Positions 33,633 through 43,359 of a stretch of DNA of 64,000 nt are shown here, one piece after another. The translations under genes were made by a program, and so were the position numbers. Each line of letters opens with the position of its first letter. Within the stretch, counting starts at the first letter, position 1. The notes under the pieces are model-generated. The model was not told the DNA's origin. It ran no database searches and saw only the letters and a list, made by a program, of their open reading frames with translations. The stretch spans positions 1,240,001 to 1,304,000 of the forward strand of contig CALSFV010000009.1 of assembly GCA_943737045.1 (NCBI GenBank), written 5' to 3'. The stretch is from Parapristionchus giblindavisi. Taxonomy: Eukaryota; Nematoda; Chromadorea; Rhabditida; Diplogasteridae.

Positions 33633-36014
33633 TTAGACTTCCTCCCCACTACAAGAATAGTGTGATATTCTGATAGTATGTAAGTGGAAGTTATCTAGCT
33701 GTATTGAATAGTAGAGATAGAGGATAAGATAATAGAGATAGGAATGTAGCAGTTTTATACTTGAATAGAGTAAGTGTTGATGATCATATAATAAAGAAAG
33801 GCTAGAGATAATGATAGAAGAGATTATATGATAGAGGATGACACTAATGATGATTACAGAATGAGTAGTCCAATCATATAGTCTTAAGGTGGCTTTATAC
33901 GACTTCACCTTAGACCAGGTCATCATAACACTCGTCTTCGGTTTCACTACTTCTACCATATCATGATTAGGAGTTGTAGTACTATCATAAGATGGTGGAT
34001 TACTTGTACTAACTGATATTTGTAATGGAATAAGTAAGTGATATGATTTATTTGAAGCTTCTTGAATAGATGGAGATTTATTGATTGGAGGAGAAATATT
34101 AGGAGATAATTCTTTTTTATCTTGTAGTGCTGGTCTCGAATTGAATAATGTGGATGACTTACATATAGATAGTCTAGCATTACGAGGAATAGATAGATCG
34201 AAGAATAGATAGATATTTATACCATCCATTAGCTTTAACCAATCAATATGAGAACGATCGAATAGTTTCAAGTACAAATCAATACTAGGCTCCCAAACGA
34301 ATCTTAAGGATAAACATGTATTGAGAAGAAGAGGAGAGATCATTCGTAATGGATCATGTGATGAGGATATAATTGAAGAGACTAATCTCTTGATGTCATG
34401 AGATGGTTGAGATAGCTTCGTAAACTTAATCGATAAAGTATCATTAGTTGAGTTCCATGGTAGATCAAGAAGCTTGTGTCCTCCTTCAAAGATTCTATCT
34501 TCTTTTGGTGAACATTCATTGATTTCTTTACTACTTGATTCATAGTCTCTTAGATTAATAGATGTATCTCTGAAGATCAGTTTACTCTTAGTAAATAATG
34601 GAGTATCACTTGAATCAACTGATAAGAACAATTTATCTACATAAGTAGAATGATCTATTTGAGATATTGTCGAGTCATTACCATGATCTGCTTTAGCCTT
34701 ATTCAAATAATATTGAATAGTCTTGATGAGAGTATATGGTGATTGATTAATATCTAATGAAGTTACAGTGAATCGACAGAATATGATATTATCGTGAGAT
34801 GATGATGAAGATAGATAATTAATCCATAATGGTATAGTTATCTTATCTAGAGGAAGAACTGATTGATGAGCTAAGTAATGGATAATAAATCGATCAAATC
34901 GATATCTTGATAGTTCTTCAATGTGACATATGGATTGTTGATCTCTTATCAATTGATCATGAAACGATCGATGGTCTTGAATCTTGGGTAGTGTAGTCAA
35001 ATTGTGATCTAGAGATTTGCATACCATTGCATAATTATCATAATTATCAGAGAGATTATTGTCTCGTAGACAATACTTGACTGCATATTCACTATAATTA
35101 TATTGAATGGTATCAGATAAAGGAGAATCAGCAATAGCATCTTCATGTTTTCTAACTTGATTCTCTGCCACAGTTTCTAGTTGAGATATTGGTTCGATAG
35201 CTAAGGATATTTCCTTTGTAGTAATGACATCATTATCATTTAACAAGTTAGTTAAGTCAATCGAAGTTTCATCTATTAACTGTTCACTATCGGAATGAAT
35301 AGAGACATGATTAATATGTGAGGTGATATCATCATTAGGAGTATCTTTGGGTTTGTTCAAATGATATGAATTATCTGAATCGATCGATGGTTTCATTGAT
35401 TGAATAGCTGATGATGTATCGATTGACTGTCTAGGCATAGGTGTGGGAAAGCTATTATCGATTGGACTAGTTGATGCAATAGACGTTCTTGGCAAAGGTG
35501 TTGGAATGACATTATCGAGAGGTCTAAGAGTAGTATCAGGTCGAGCTGTACCGATGTCGGAATTCCTACGACGACGTCGTCTAGTCATACTAGTAGATGA
35601 TCTAGTTCGTTCTATCTTAGAGAGGAAATAGCTACGGGCACTGTCAATAGCTAATGTAGCGTCATATATCAGGGATTCGACAAGTGAACTGACCGATAAC
35701 GATGATCGTGTTGTTGTATTGGTTGGATCACGAGACTGCTGATATTGACGTAGATATTCAGACTCATCTGGAGAGTTACTTTCAGTAATCAAAAGAGAAA
35801 TCTCATCGTGGTGGAGTATGTAATTGGATAATTTCAATTCTAAACTTGATGATACTGATCGATATTGAAAGGATAGACCATTAAAGTCATCTATAGAATA
35901 GCATTGATTGATATCGTCTATGAGATTTCTCATCTGTGAACATTTGGCTACAATGAATGAAAGAGCTTCATGTAATTCTGCATAGATCGCACCGTATTCT
36001 GTTGTGAAAGTCAT
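33633..36014 (-). CDS. Orphan 793-aa Gag-like ORF of the BEL-like element
   Basis: A single uninterrupted frame. Residues 1-110 (AELHEALSF, then YHHDEISLL- and DESEYLRQY-like helices) resemble the helical N-terminus of BEL/Pao Gag proteins. Around 145-150 is a run of six arginines. Residues 150-330 are rich in Ser, Thr, Pro and Asp and look disordered. A central region (about 345-640) has no motif I recognise: no zinc knuckle, no DTG protease, no YxDD. The last 80 residues hold two or three hydrophobic stretches rich in Ile, Leu and Tyr that could span a membrane, ending SCSGEEV. It may be a Gag, or a Gag joined to an envelope-like tail. The intact frame suggests recent activity. I do not assign a function. 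Confidence 0.6.
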   Translation of the reverse strand: MTFTTEYGAIYAELHEALSFIVAKCSQMRNLIDDINQCYSIDDFNGLSFQYRSVSSSLELKLSNYILHHDEISLLITESNSPDESEYLRQYQQSRDPTNTTTRSSLSVSSLVESLIYDATLAIDSARSYFLSKIERTRSSTSMTRRRRRRNSDIGTARPDTTLRPLDNVIPTPLPRTSIASTSPIDNSFPTPMPRQSIDTSSAIQSMKPSIDSDNSYHLNKPKDTPNDDITSHINHVSIHSDSEQLIDETSIDLTNLLNDNDVITTKEISLAIEPISQLETVAENQVRKHEDAIADSPLSDTIQYNYSEYAVKYCLRDNNLSDNYDNYAMVCKSLDHNLTTLPKIQDHRSFHDQLIRDQQSICHIEELSRYRFDRFIIHYLAHQSVLPLDKITIPLWINYLSSSSSHDNIIFCRFTVTSLDINQSPYTLIKTIQYYLNKAKADHGNDSTISQIDHSTYVDKLFLSVDSSDTPLFTKSKLIFRDTSINLRDYESSSKEINECSPKEDRIFEGGHKLLDLPWNSTNDTLSIKFTKLSQPSHDIKRLVSSIISSSHDPLRMISPLLLNTCLSLRFVWEPSIDLYLKLFDRSHIDWLKLMDGINIYLFFDLSIPRNARLSICKSSTLFNSRPALQDKKELSPNISPPINKSPSIQEASNKSYHLLIPLQISVSTSNPPSYDSTTTPNHDMVEVVKPKTSVMMTWSKVKSYKATLRLYDWTTHSVIIISVILYHIISSIIISSLSLLYDHQHLLYSSIKLLHSYLYYLILYLYYSIQLDNFHLHTIRISHYSCSGEEV

Positions 36015-36335
36015 CTTGTAGGATATAGTGTAGTACTTGATAGTTTGGATAGAGTCCTTTACAGGATAGGCTCCTTTACAGGATAGGCTCCTTTACAGGA
36101 TAGGCTCCTTTACAGGATAGGGTCCTTTACAGGATAGGTTTATAGGTTTCCTTTACAGGATAGATTTCCTTGATATGATAGTATTGCCTGCTTGGGCTAT
36201 AGGAGAATTGGTTGCCTCTTAGGGCAAGAGAAGAGTTTGCCTGTCGAAGGGCAATAGAAGAATTTGCCTGTCGAATGGCAATAGAAGAATTTGCCTGCCA
36301 CGCGGAATTGGATTATTAATTTAGCCTTTGCACCA
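36015..36335 (-). repeat. Element leader with short tandem repeats
   Basis: 36060-36150 has about five 17-bp units of CTCCTTTACAGGATAGG, and 36220-36300 has units of about 31 bp with TTTGCCTGTCGAA. They lie upstream of the 793-aa ORF start, in the 5' leader of the element. Confidence 0.75.
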
Positions 36336-37807
36336 TATAGCAAATAAGTCTCGAGGGACTTTTCGGTGTGTGGCTTGATCAGATGTATACTAGCAAATAC
36401 GATTTGTAATTGATTGTACAATTTTATCGTTTCAGGAGACTAGTCATACAAAAAGATATAAGCAATAAAAGATAGGTTATAACCAATACAAGCTTGATGA
36501 TAGTGACGCCGCAGATGTATAGATTAGGACGTCCTGTTTTGGACTTACCTTAGGACATCTCGACTTGCACCTCAAACTTGGGTAATTAAACAACATTACG
36601 AAAAGGGGAGCAAAACGGGGACACGATAGATTTGCACAATAGTGATATGAATAGCGAAAGAACAAAGGGGGTAAGACTACCAAAGGGACAAATGGAAGAC
36701 GGAAGGAAGAACGAAGACGACATCAAGAAGAAGAGCGATGACGAATCGAATAGGGCATCAATGAACGGAGGAATAGAGGATAAGCATCGAGGAAGAAAGA
36801 TGAAGGAAGAAATGGATAGGATATCCATGTGTGAATGAATATAGTTGATAGATTATGGACGATCAGAATATATGGATGAATGATGATAGATACATGAGAT
36901 ATTTGGACTTGACGAGCAATAGATGATGATAGAAGAAGAGATAAGACTGTGATTGTCATAGAAGAAAAGGTGGTAATTGATGAACAACGATAATAAAGGT
37001 TGAAATCGTAGCGAGAAGTGACATACGTGTCAAAATGTTGAATGAAAGGAGAGAATGAAGAAAGAACTGCCAAGTCATCATTGCCATTTGCATAGACACA
37101 TCATTGCTCAATTTGCATCTAGAGACTGTGAGAGAGTGCGCTAGAGAGTGCGCTAGAGCGTAATTCTGATCGGTGTTTATTCAAGTAGTGATCATAATCG
37201 CTACAGTAGTTCATCAATCGACAAATCAATCAATAACCGTACGTCGTGGTGTTCAGCCGCAGTGCGCCTGACGGCGCGACCAGATACGGTAGACGAATCT
37301 GCATAACAAAGGAATGGGTTGAATATTTCATATGAAAAGCCGATAATCTTTAGAATAGTGGTAGATAAAAATCAATAATTTCCAATATCGATCGTACCTT
37401 GACGGCATCTTCTATGATGCCCTTGATGTGGTGGACAAGCGCCTCGGTCACGATCTCTCCGACGTCCGGAGGCATCTGAAATGAGGAATACGTTTTCTTC
37501 CCCACTTCCTTCCACTCCACCCCCAGTCGGTTCTTTGTTTCGCATAATGCACTTACAAAACAATGACAAGACAAGACATTGTCAGAGGACAGCGCAATGA
37601 CCCTCATGAAAATGAAAATGAAAATGTTGAACAAAAATATATGATCCCCATGCCTCGCCCATTCATCATAGAAGCCGGCGGGTTTATGTTTCACCAATAA
37701 GATTGGCGATGAAAAGAAGCAGCAATTTTAGTCCGTTGACAATAGAAATAAATAAATACATAAATTGTTACTGTTGTGGCGCAAAACTTTATGTACTCAC
37801 CGATCAT
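36336..37807. repeat. 1.47-kb direct duplication, distal copy
   Basis: Partner of 31627-33098. Right of 37807 the gene block continues normally (ATTATTAATGCTCC); at the matching point of the proximal copy the retroelement LTR begins instead. Confidence 0.9.
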
Positions 37808-38313
37808 TATTAATGCTCCTTTCGAAAGAAAAGAAAAGAAAAGAAAAGCAGAGAATACTCTCCTCGTTTCACACACTCTCTCGCCTCTTTTTCTTTTCTT
37901 TTCGTGACTTTTGAACACAGAGATGAGATGAGGTATAGCAGGGAGGTATTACAAACTTGGACCTAGTTATATTATTGCACTGACCACACCCACACTCTCT
38001 CGCACTTTCATTGCCTTGTCAACAAGAGAAGCACAGAGTATCAAATTAGCTTACTTGTTAACCGGCATTCACTTACAGGCACAGTCTGATTGTGAGCTAA
38101 TTCTAAACTCTCCGCTCTGGCAATGCTCTCTCGCTTTCTTTGTCTACGAGAGAGCGCTGCCAGAGTGGAGAATTTCAAATTATCTCGGGACCTTTAAACA
38201 TATGCACATAGTAATTGATACACACCACTTCAAATGCCGCGGTGGGAAAAAAACTAACAAAGGAGGAGATAAAAGCAGCATAGTAGAAATGAGGAAGAGA
38301 ATGGGAAATACGG
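37808..38313. other. ADA1-like intron 3, copy D, no gene
   Basis: Holds a short MITE (about 37820-37917) and a natural hairpin CTCTGGCAATGC...GCTGCCAGAG (38115-38166), both shared with E. Nothing coding. Confidence 0.55.
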
Positions 38314-38505
38314 CACTCAAAAAAATTAAGTGTTAATATGATCACCCATAGGTGTTCCGGGTATAAATGTAATCCCCAATGTGTTCTAATTAACAGGTTT
38401 TGGGGTGTAAATTGGGGAAAAAATGTAAATTGGAACACATGGGGGTGTTCAATAGAACAATTTGATGTGTTTAATAGAATACATTAAAAGGCTATATAGA
38501 TTTAA

Positions 38506-41420
38506 AAGGCGTTCTCGGTAAGATTGCAGGGAACGGCAAGCAAAGTGGCACAGTTGGTGAAAATCATTTCTGTGGGCTCAAACTTCACAGGTGGAGTGCC
38601 TAGGGGTGGGATACACTTCAGCCAAAAAGTTGGACTCCAAAAGTGATCTTTGATCTTTGATCTCGCGAAAAATAAATTTGAGATTTTCATATCATGTTAT
38701 ATACCATTCGAAAGAGCGCAAAAAATTATATTAGAATCATACATGGGCGGGGTACCTGGAGCTCGATTCTACAGGGGGCATCCGAACGAAAAATGGCTAA
38801 TTTTACAGGGGGCCTTCACTTCTTTTTCAAAAATGTCACCCAAACGTCATTTTTAACAGGGGGAATTCCACAACTTTTCGAAAAACCCTAATTTTACAGG
38901 GGGCACCCCCATGTTGGCGCCCATGTATGATTAGAATATGAATTTTCAAAGGTTTTGGTCCAAGCCAACGCAAGTAATGCGCGAAAAACCAGAATTTTGG
39001 GACATTTTCAATCTTCAAAAAAATAAATCACCACTTTACGATAATCTCCGGGGAAATTCAATATCGCTATCTTGTAGGAAATTTAATGTAGAATTTAATA
39101 AAAATATTCCGGGAAAAATCTATCTAGTCTAAACATCACTTTTAAAGCTAATTTATCGCCCGATCGAGCTTCGATCGAGCCATCAGGTTCGAATCCCACT
39201 CAAGGACAAAATCTTTTGCTGATTTTTCGCGGGCTTACCAAAGCTTCCCGAGGTTTCCCTATGGGAAAATTGGCATTTTAAAGTATTTTTTGTCCATGTT
39301 TACCAGTTTTATTGGCTTTATTACTTCTTGATTTCAATATCTCACTGAATGTATCAATGTGGTCAGAGATATGTGAATGAGAAGAGAAAATCGATGAGGT
39401 GCAGCGCAAAAGAATGAAAAAAGTCGTATGATGAGGTTATTAAGTAATAGTGACGACTCCGAAGAATACAATTTGAGCAATCGTAATGAATTTTTGAAAG
39501 GTGAAATGGCAAGAGAAGACGAAGAAGTTGATCTCGTTGAGGGAGAGTTTTTAGGTCGTACAAGAAGCCGTGCTGCTCTAGGGAAGAAGCTATTATGCCT
39601 GTAATGAAAGCGTTAGCCTGGGATATTAAAATTGAGGCCATTATGAGTAGTATAAAGACGAAAGAAATGTGGTTTTCGATTAGAGATTTTGTATTTCTCT
39701 GATAGCTGATTTGATATCGATTTCTTCTCTTCGTGTTTCAATGGTATCTAAACTCTTTCGAGCTATTTAGCAAAAAAAATAGATATATGAATAAGAAGAG
39801 AAAATCGATGGTCGAAAAATTCATGATGGTCCGAGACCAAATAGTTTATGCCAGTATATCAACATTGAGTTAACTTTTATTTTTCTGGATATCGTAACCG
39901 AACTCCCTTAACGACTCCTTAACGACAGTGACGACTCCGAAGAATACAATTTGAGCAATCGTAATGAATTTTTGAAAGGTGAAATGGCAAGAGAAGACGA
40001 AGAAGTTGATCTCGGTGATTGAGATAAGTTATCTGATAATGACAATGAGGATAACACTTTCGAGCTATTTAGCGATCGTGACTACCATTGTTATCAATAG
40101 GGATGCACGGAATTTACTGCCGAATATCGGGAATCGCTAACTGATTTTTTTTTCAGTCAACCCGGGGTTCATGGTTGAAAATTTGCCAAGGTAGAAAAAT
40201 TCATGATGGTACAAAACCAAATACTATATTAAGGAGTCGTTAAGGGAGTTCGGTTACGATATCCAGAAAAATAAAAGTTAACTCAATGTTGATATACTGG
40301 CATAAACTATTTGGTCTCGGACCATCATGAATTTTTCGACCATCGATTTTCTCTTCTTATTCATATATCTATTTTTTTTTGCTAAATAGCTCGAAAGAGT
40401 TTAGATACCATTGAAACACGAAGAGAAGAAATCGATATCAAATCAGCTATCAGAGAAATACAAAATCTCTAATCGAAAACCACATTTCTTTCGTCTTTAT
40501 ACTACTCATAATGGCATCAATTTTAATATCCCAGGCTAACGCTTTCATTACAGGCATAATAGCTTCTTTCCTAGAGCAGCACGGCTTCTTGTACGACCTA
40601 AAAACTCTCCCTCAACGAGATCAACTTCTTCGTCTTCTCTTGCCATTTCACCTTTCAAAAATTCATTACGATTGCTCAAATTGTATTCTTCGGAGTCGTC
40701 ACTATTACTTAATAACCTCATCATACGACTTTTTTCATTCTTTTGCGCTGCACCTCATCGATTTTCTCTTCTCATTCACATATCTCTGACCACATTGATA
40801 CATTCAGTGAGATATTGAAATCAAGAAGTAATAAAGCCAATAAAACTGGTAAACATGGACAAAAAATACTTTAAAATGCCAATTTTCCCATAGGGAAACC
40901 TCGGGAAGCTTTGGTAAGCCCGCGAAAAATCATTGGGTGGGATTCGAACCTGATGGCTCGATCGAAGCTCGATCGGGCGATAAATTAGCTTTAAAAGTGA
41001 TGTTTAGACTAGATAGATTTTTCCCGGAATATTTTTATTAAATTCTACATTAAATTTCCTACAAGATAGCGATATTGAATTTCCCCGGAGATTATCGTAA
41101 AGTGGTGATTTATTTTTTTGAAGATTGAAAATGTCCCAAAATTCTGGTTTTTCGCGCATTACTTGCGTTGGCTTGGACCAAAACCTTTGAAAATTCATAT
41201 TCTAATATAATGTTTTGCGCTCTTTCGAATGGTATATAACATGATATGAAAATCTCAAATTTATTTTTCGCGAGATCAAAGATCAAAGATCACTTTTGGA
41301 GTCCAACTTTTTGGCTGAAGTGTATCCCACCCCTAGGCACTCCACCTGTGAAGTTTGAGCCCACAGAAACGATTTTCACCAACTGTGCCACTTTGCTTGC
41401 CGTCTTAGCGAGAACGCCTT
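38506..41420. mobile_element. 2.9-kb near-perfect palindrome flanked by TTAA
   Basis: TTAA at 38502-38505 and 41421-41424; ends AAGGCGTTCTCGGTAAGA and complement (CGAGAACGCCTT). The arms run from 38506 to about 39890 and from about 40250 to 41420. The 92-aa ORF (MASILISQANAFITG) appears in both arms, at 39363-39641 on the minus strand and 40511-40789 on the plus strand, differing at one residue. It looks like arm sequence, not a proven gene. The left arm carries an extra MITE. Inner repeats include GACGACTCCGAAGAATACAA three times. Confidence 0.85.
38738..38929. mobile_element. hAT-like MITE with 8-bp target duplication
   Basis: Ends CATACATGGGCG and CGCCCATGTATG, flanked by ATTAGAAT on both sides. 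The opposite arm of the host palindrome (about 41198-41212) shows the empty site with one ATTAGAAT. An 8-bp duplication is characteristic of hAT elements. Interior: ACAGGGGGCATCCG and TTTTACAGGGGGC. Confidence 0.85.
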
Positions 41421-41649
41421 TTAATACTCGTTTTTTTCTGAGTGCAGGGTGATGCGGAGAATGTATGATGAGAACCCCTTTTTTTCCGCGCATATTCGTG
41501 TTTCACCATGTCCAGAAAAGCACAACGCCTATGAGCATCCCTGATAATGATGCAACCCCGCAGCATAATCACACATAATAAAAAAACTAGTTCGGCATTT
41601 CAATATCATCATGCACACCAGAGCCCTCGATCTAACAAACGCTTGATGA

Positions 41650-41772
41650 ATCTAGGTCGGATGAGAACCGATCTATGAAAGCAGACTGGATGAAAACCAT
41701 TTGCACATGAGAATCAAACACTAATGAATAGACAAACAATGTTTCATATTCATCGGTTCTCATCCGACCTAG
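41650..41772. mobile_element. MITE with CTAGGTCGGATGAGAACCGA ends
   Basis: CTAGGTCGGATGAGAACCGA is mirrored at 41752-41772. A diverged copy sits at the same place in E (about 59136-59253). Copy B (near 11930) has the sequence without it, so D and E share this insertion. Confidence 0.7.
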
Positions 41773-41977
41773 TGTCCTCTTGATAAATGTGCTATGAATG
41801 AATTGACAAATCAATATCTCCTCACCTCCTCAACGCCTTCCTTTGCTCCTCTCAGATAGAACAACGTCGTTATCGTGGATTCCGATGGTAGCACATACGA
41901 TCTCTTCGTTGACTGTGTCTTACTGTCAGATGGTCGACCAAAGGAGGTCGATGCGCCCAGTGACATCTGTATAGGTA

Positions 41978-42172
41978 TTTATTTATATTTTATTTATTTA
42001 GTTATTTATTTATCTATTTATTTATTTATTTATATTTTATTTATTTAGTTATTTATTTATCTATTTATTTATTTATTTATTTAGTTATTTATTTATCTAT
42101 TTATTTATTTATTTAGTTATTTATTTATCTATTTATTTATTTATTTATCGTACACCACAAGGGTGTTTCAGG
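41978..42172. repeat. TTTA-rich array joined to inverted LINE 3' end, copy D
   Basis: Higher-order repeats of TTTATTTAGTTATTTATTTA, then CGTACACCACAAGGGTGTTTC. Counterpart of 6349-6392 and 12186-12312. Confidence 0.8.
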
Positions 42173-43359
42173 TGTCCAAGAACTGTGGCAAAGTGACGTC
42201 ACAAGGAAGGATCTCTTGCAAACGCCTCCGCCTACGCTTGTGACGTCACGTTTTCCGGAAAACGGTATGGTCATGGATACGGCCCCTCAGGGCAATATTT
42301 GACATAGTTACGACAGTGATTTTTTATCTTTAACTAGCTGTGATTAATCTAACAATAGCAACTAATTGTAAGGATTTCCGAGATCAATACATAGATAGCA
42401 GTCTCGCGACCGTAGAATGACGCTACCGTACCTCGCATCCGTCAAGTAGGTGCGTGAAGAGGCGTTCGTGTGCGGCGTGTACGGTAGGTGGCAGAATCGA
42501 TTGGATGAGTTCGTCAACATCGACGAGAGTGGCGCGACCACGAATAAACCGAACGAGTACTGCCATGTAGCTGTAGGAGATATTGATTGGTTGAATGATT
42601 ACGGTAATGATATTGAATGATTACCGTAATCACTATATACAGTAACCCCCTCATAAATAGCTCATTGAACGGTCAATCATCAGACATCACTACCAATCGA
42701 TAATCACCATCGACTACCTGTCCATGGATGATTGATCATCAGCGAGTCCCGCACAGATTTCCCTGACTGCATTTCTCATCTCGGCGTACGTCCGTTTCAT
42801 CTTTTCCATCTTCTGCTCACGCTCTCGCTCGTCCCACTCATCCATCTCAATTTTCTTCTCAAAAAATCGATTTTCGAAATATTATTAATCAAACAACTAA
42901 GGGTTACTGTATTCTCCAATGTCCACAAAAAGGGGCGGAGCGTAAAACATTAAAAATTGTGTCTCTATTCTCTCAGATATCACTATTTCCAGTATTCGTC
43001 CGACTGGTTGCATATTTTTGCAAAAATACACGAACTTAAATTAATCTTTATCACCATAGTACATATTAATATTAGGAACAATTACCAGTTACGGTTGTTA
43101 GCAAAATTACAAAAAAATGTATGTAAAACTATCACTTCCATGGTAGGGTTGGTGTGGGGAATCCGGCATAATACAGAGCATGGGGACATTTTGAGCGACT
43201 ATTCAGGAACAAACTCTAGATGAGAAGTTCAATAGCGGCGAAAAGAAACGAAGAATTTGAAGAGATAGTGTGGAGTAGAAGATAGCTTTCTCAGAAGACA
43301 AAAGGTTCTTTCGTTTCGCCACTTTTGAACGGAGAATTTATTGGTTACAGTATGATTAT

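Larger units (their letters stand above)
33098..37205 (-). mobile_element. BEL/Pao-like LTR retroelement with 79-bp LTRs
   Basis: LTRs at 37127-37205 (5') and 33098-33176 (3') are the same 79-bp sequence, beginning TGTAGCGATTATG and ending CTCTCTCACA in element orientation, with an AATAAA inside. Directly before the 3' LTR is a purine tract (GGGGCGGGAG), typical of BEL/Pao elements. The interior has one 793-aa ORF and no reverse transcriptase or integrase, so it is non-autonomous. The two flanks (CCGATCA and GTAGTTC) do not match, which fits recombination with the related fragment at 31627-32496. No clear primer-binding site was found. Confidence 0.7.
38314..41444. mobile_element. CACTCA-ended MITE split by a larger insertion
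   Basis: Left half 38314-38505 starts CACTCAAAAAAATTAAGTG; right half 41425-41444 ends TTTTTTTCTGAGTG. The same element is at 58599-58971 in copy E, and copy B lacks it near 11690. In D it is interrupted by the TTAA palindrome. Confidence 0.65.
31319..42845 (-). pseudogene. ADA1/TADA1-like gene, copy D (stop codon, duplicated exons, large insertions)
   Basis: Exons: 42845-42718, 42570-42432, 41966-41826, then exons 4 and 5 twice (37475-37398 and 37298-37243; 32766-32689 and 32589-32534), 31572-31509 and 31438-31319. With the donor AC|GTACGG that B and E need, exon 6 reads into TAG after five codons (DPAA stop). The last acceptor is TTTGAG instead of TTTCAG. A 1.47-kb duplication repeats exons 4-5, and a BEL-like element and a 2.9-kb palindrome occupy the introns. 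Exons 1-5 are otherwise open and nearly identical to those of the other copies. Confidence 0.7.

Noticed and set aside
39363..40789. The 92-aa ORF as a duplicated host gene
   Set aside because: Both copies are palindrome arm sequence. It is kept only as part of the element.
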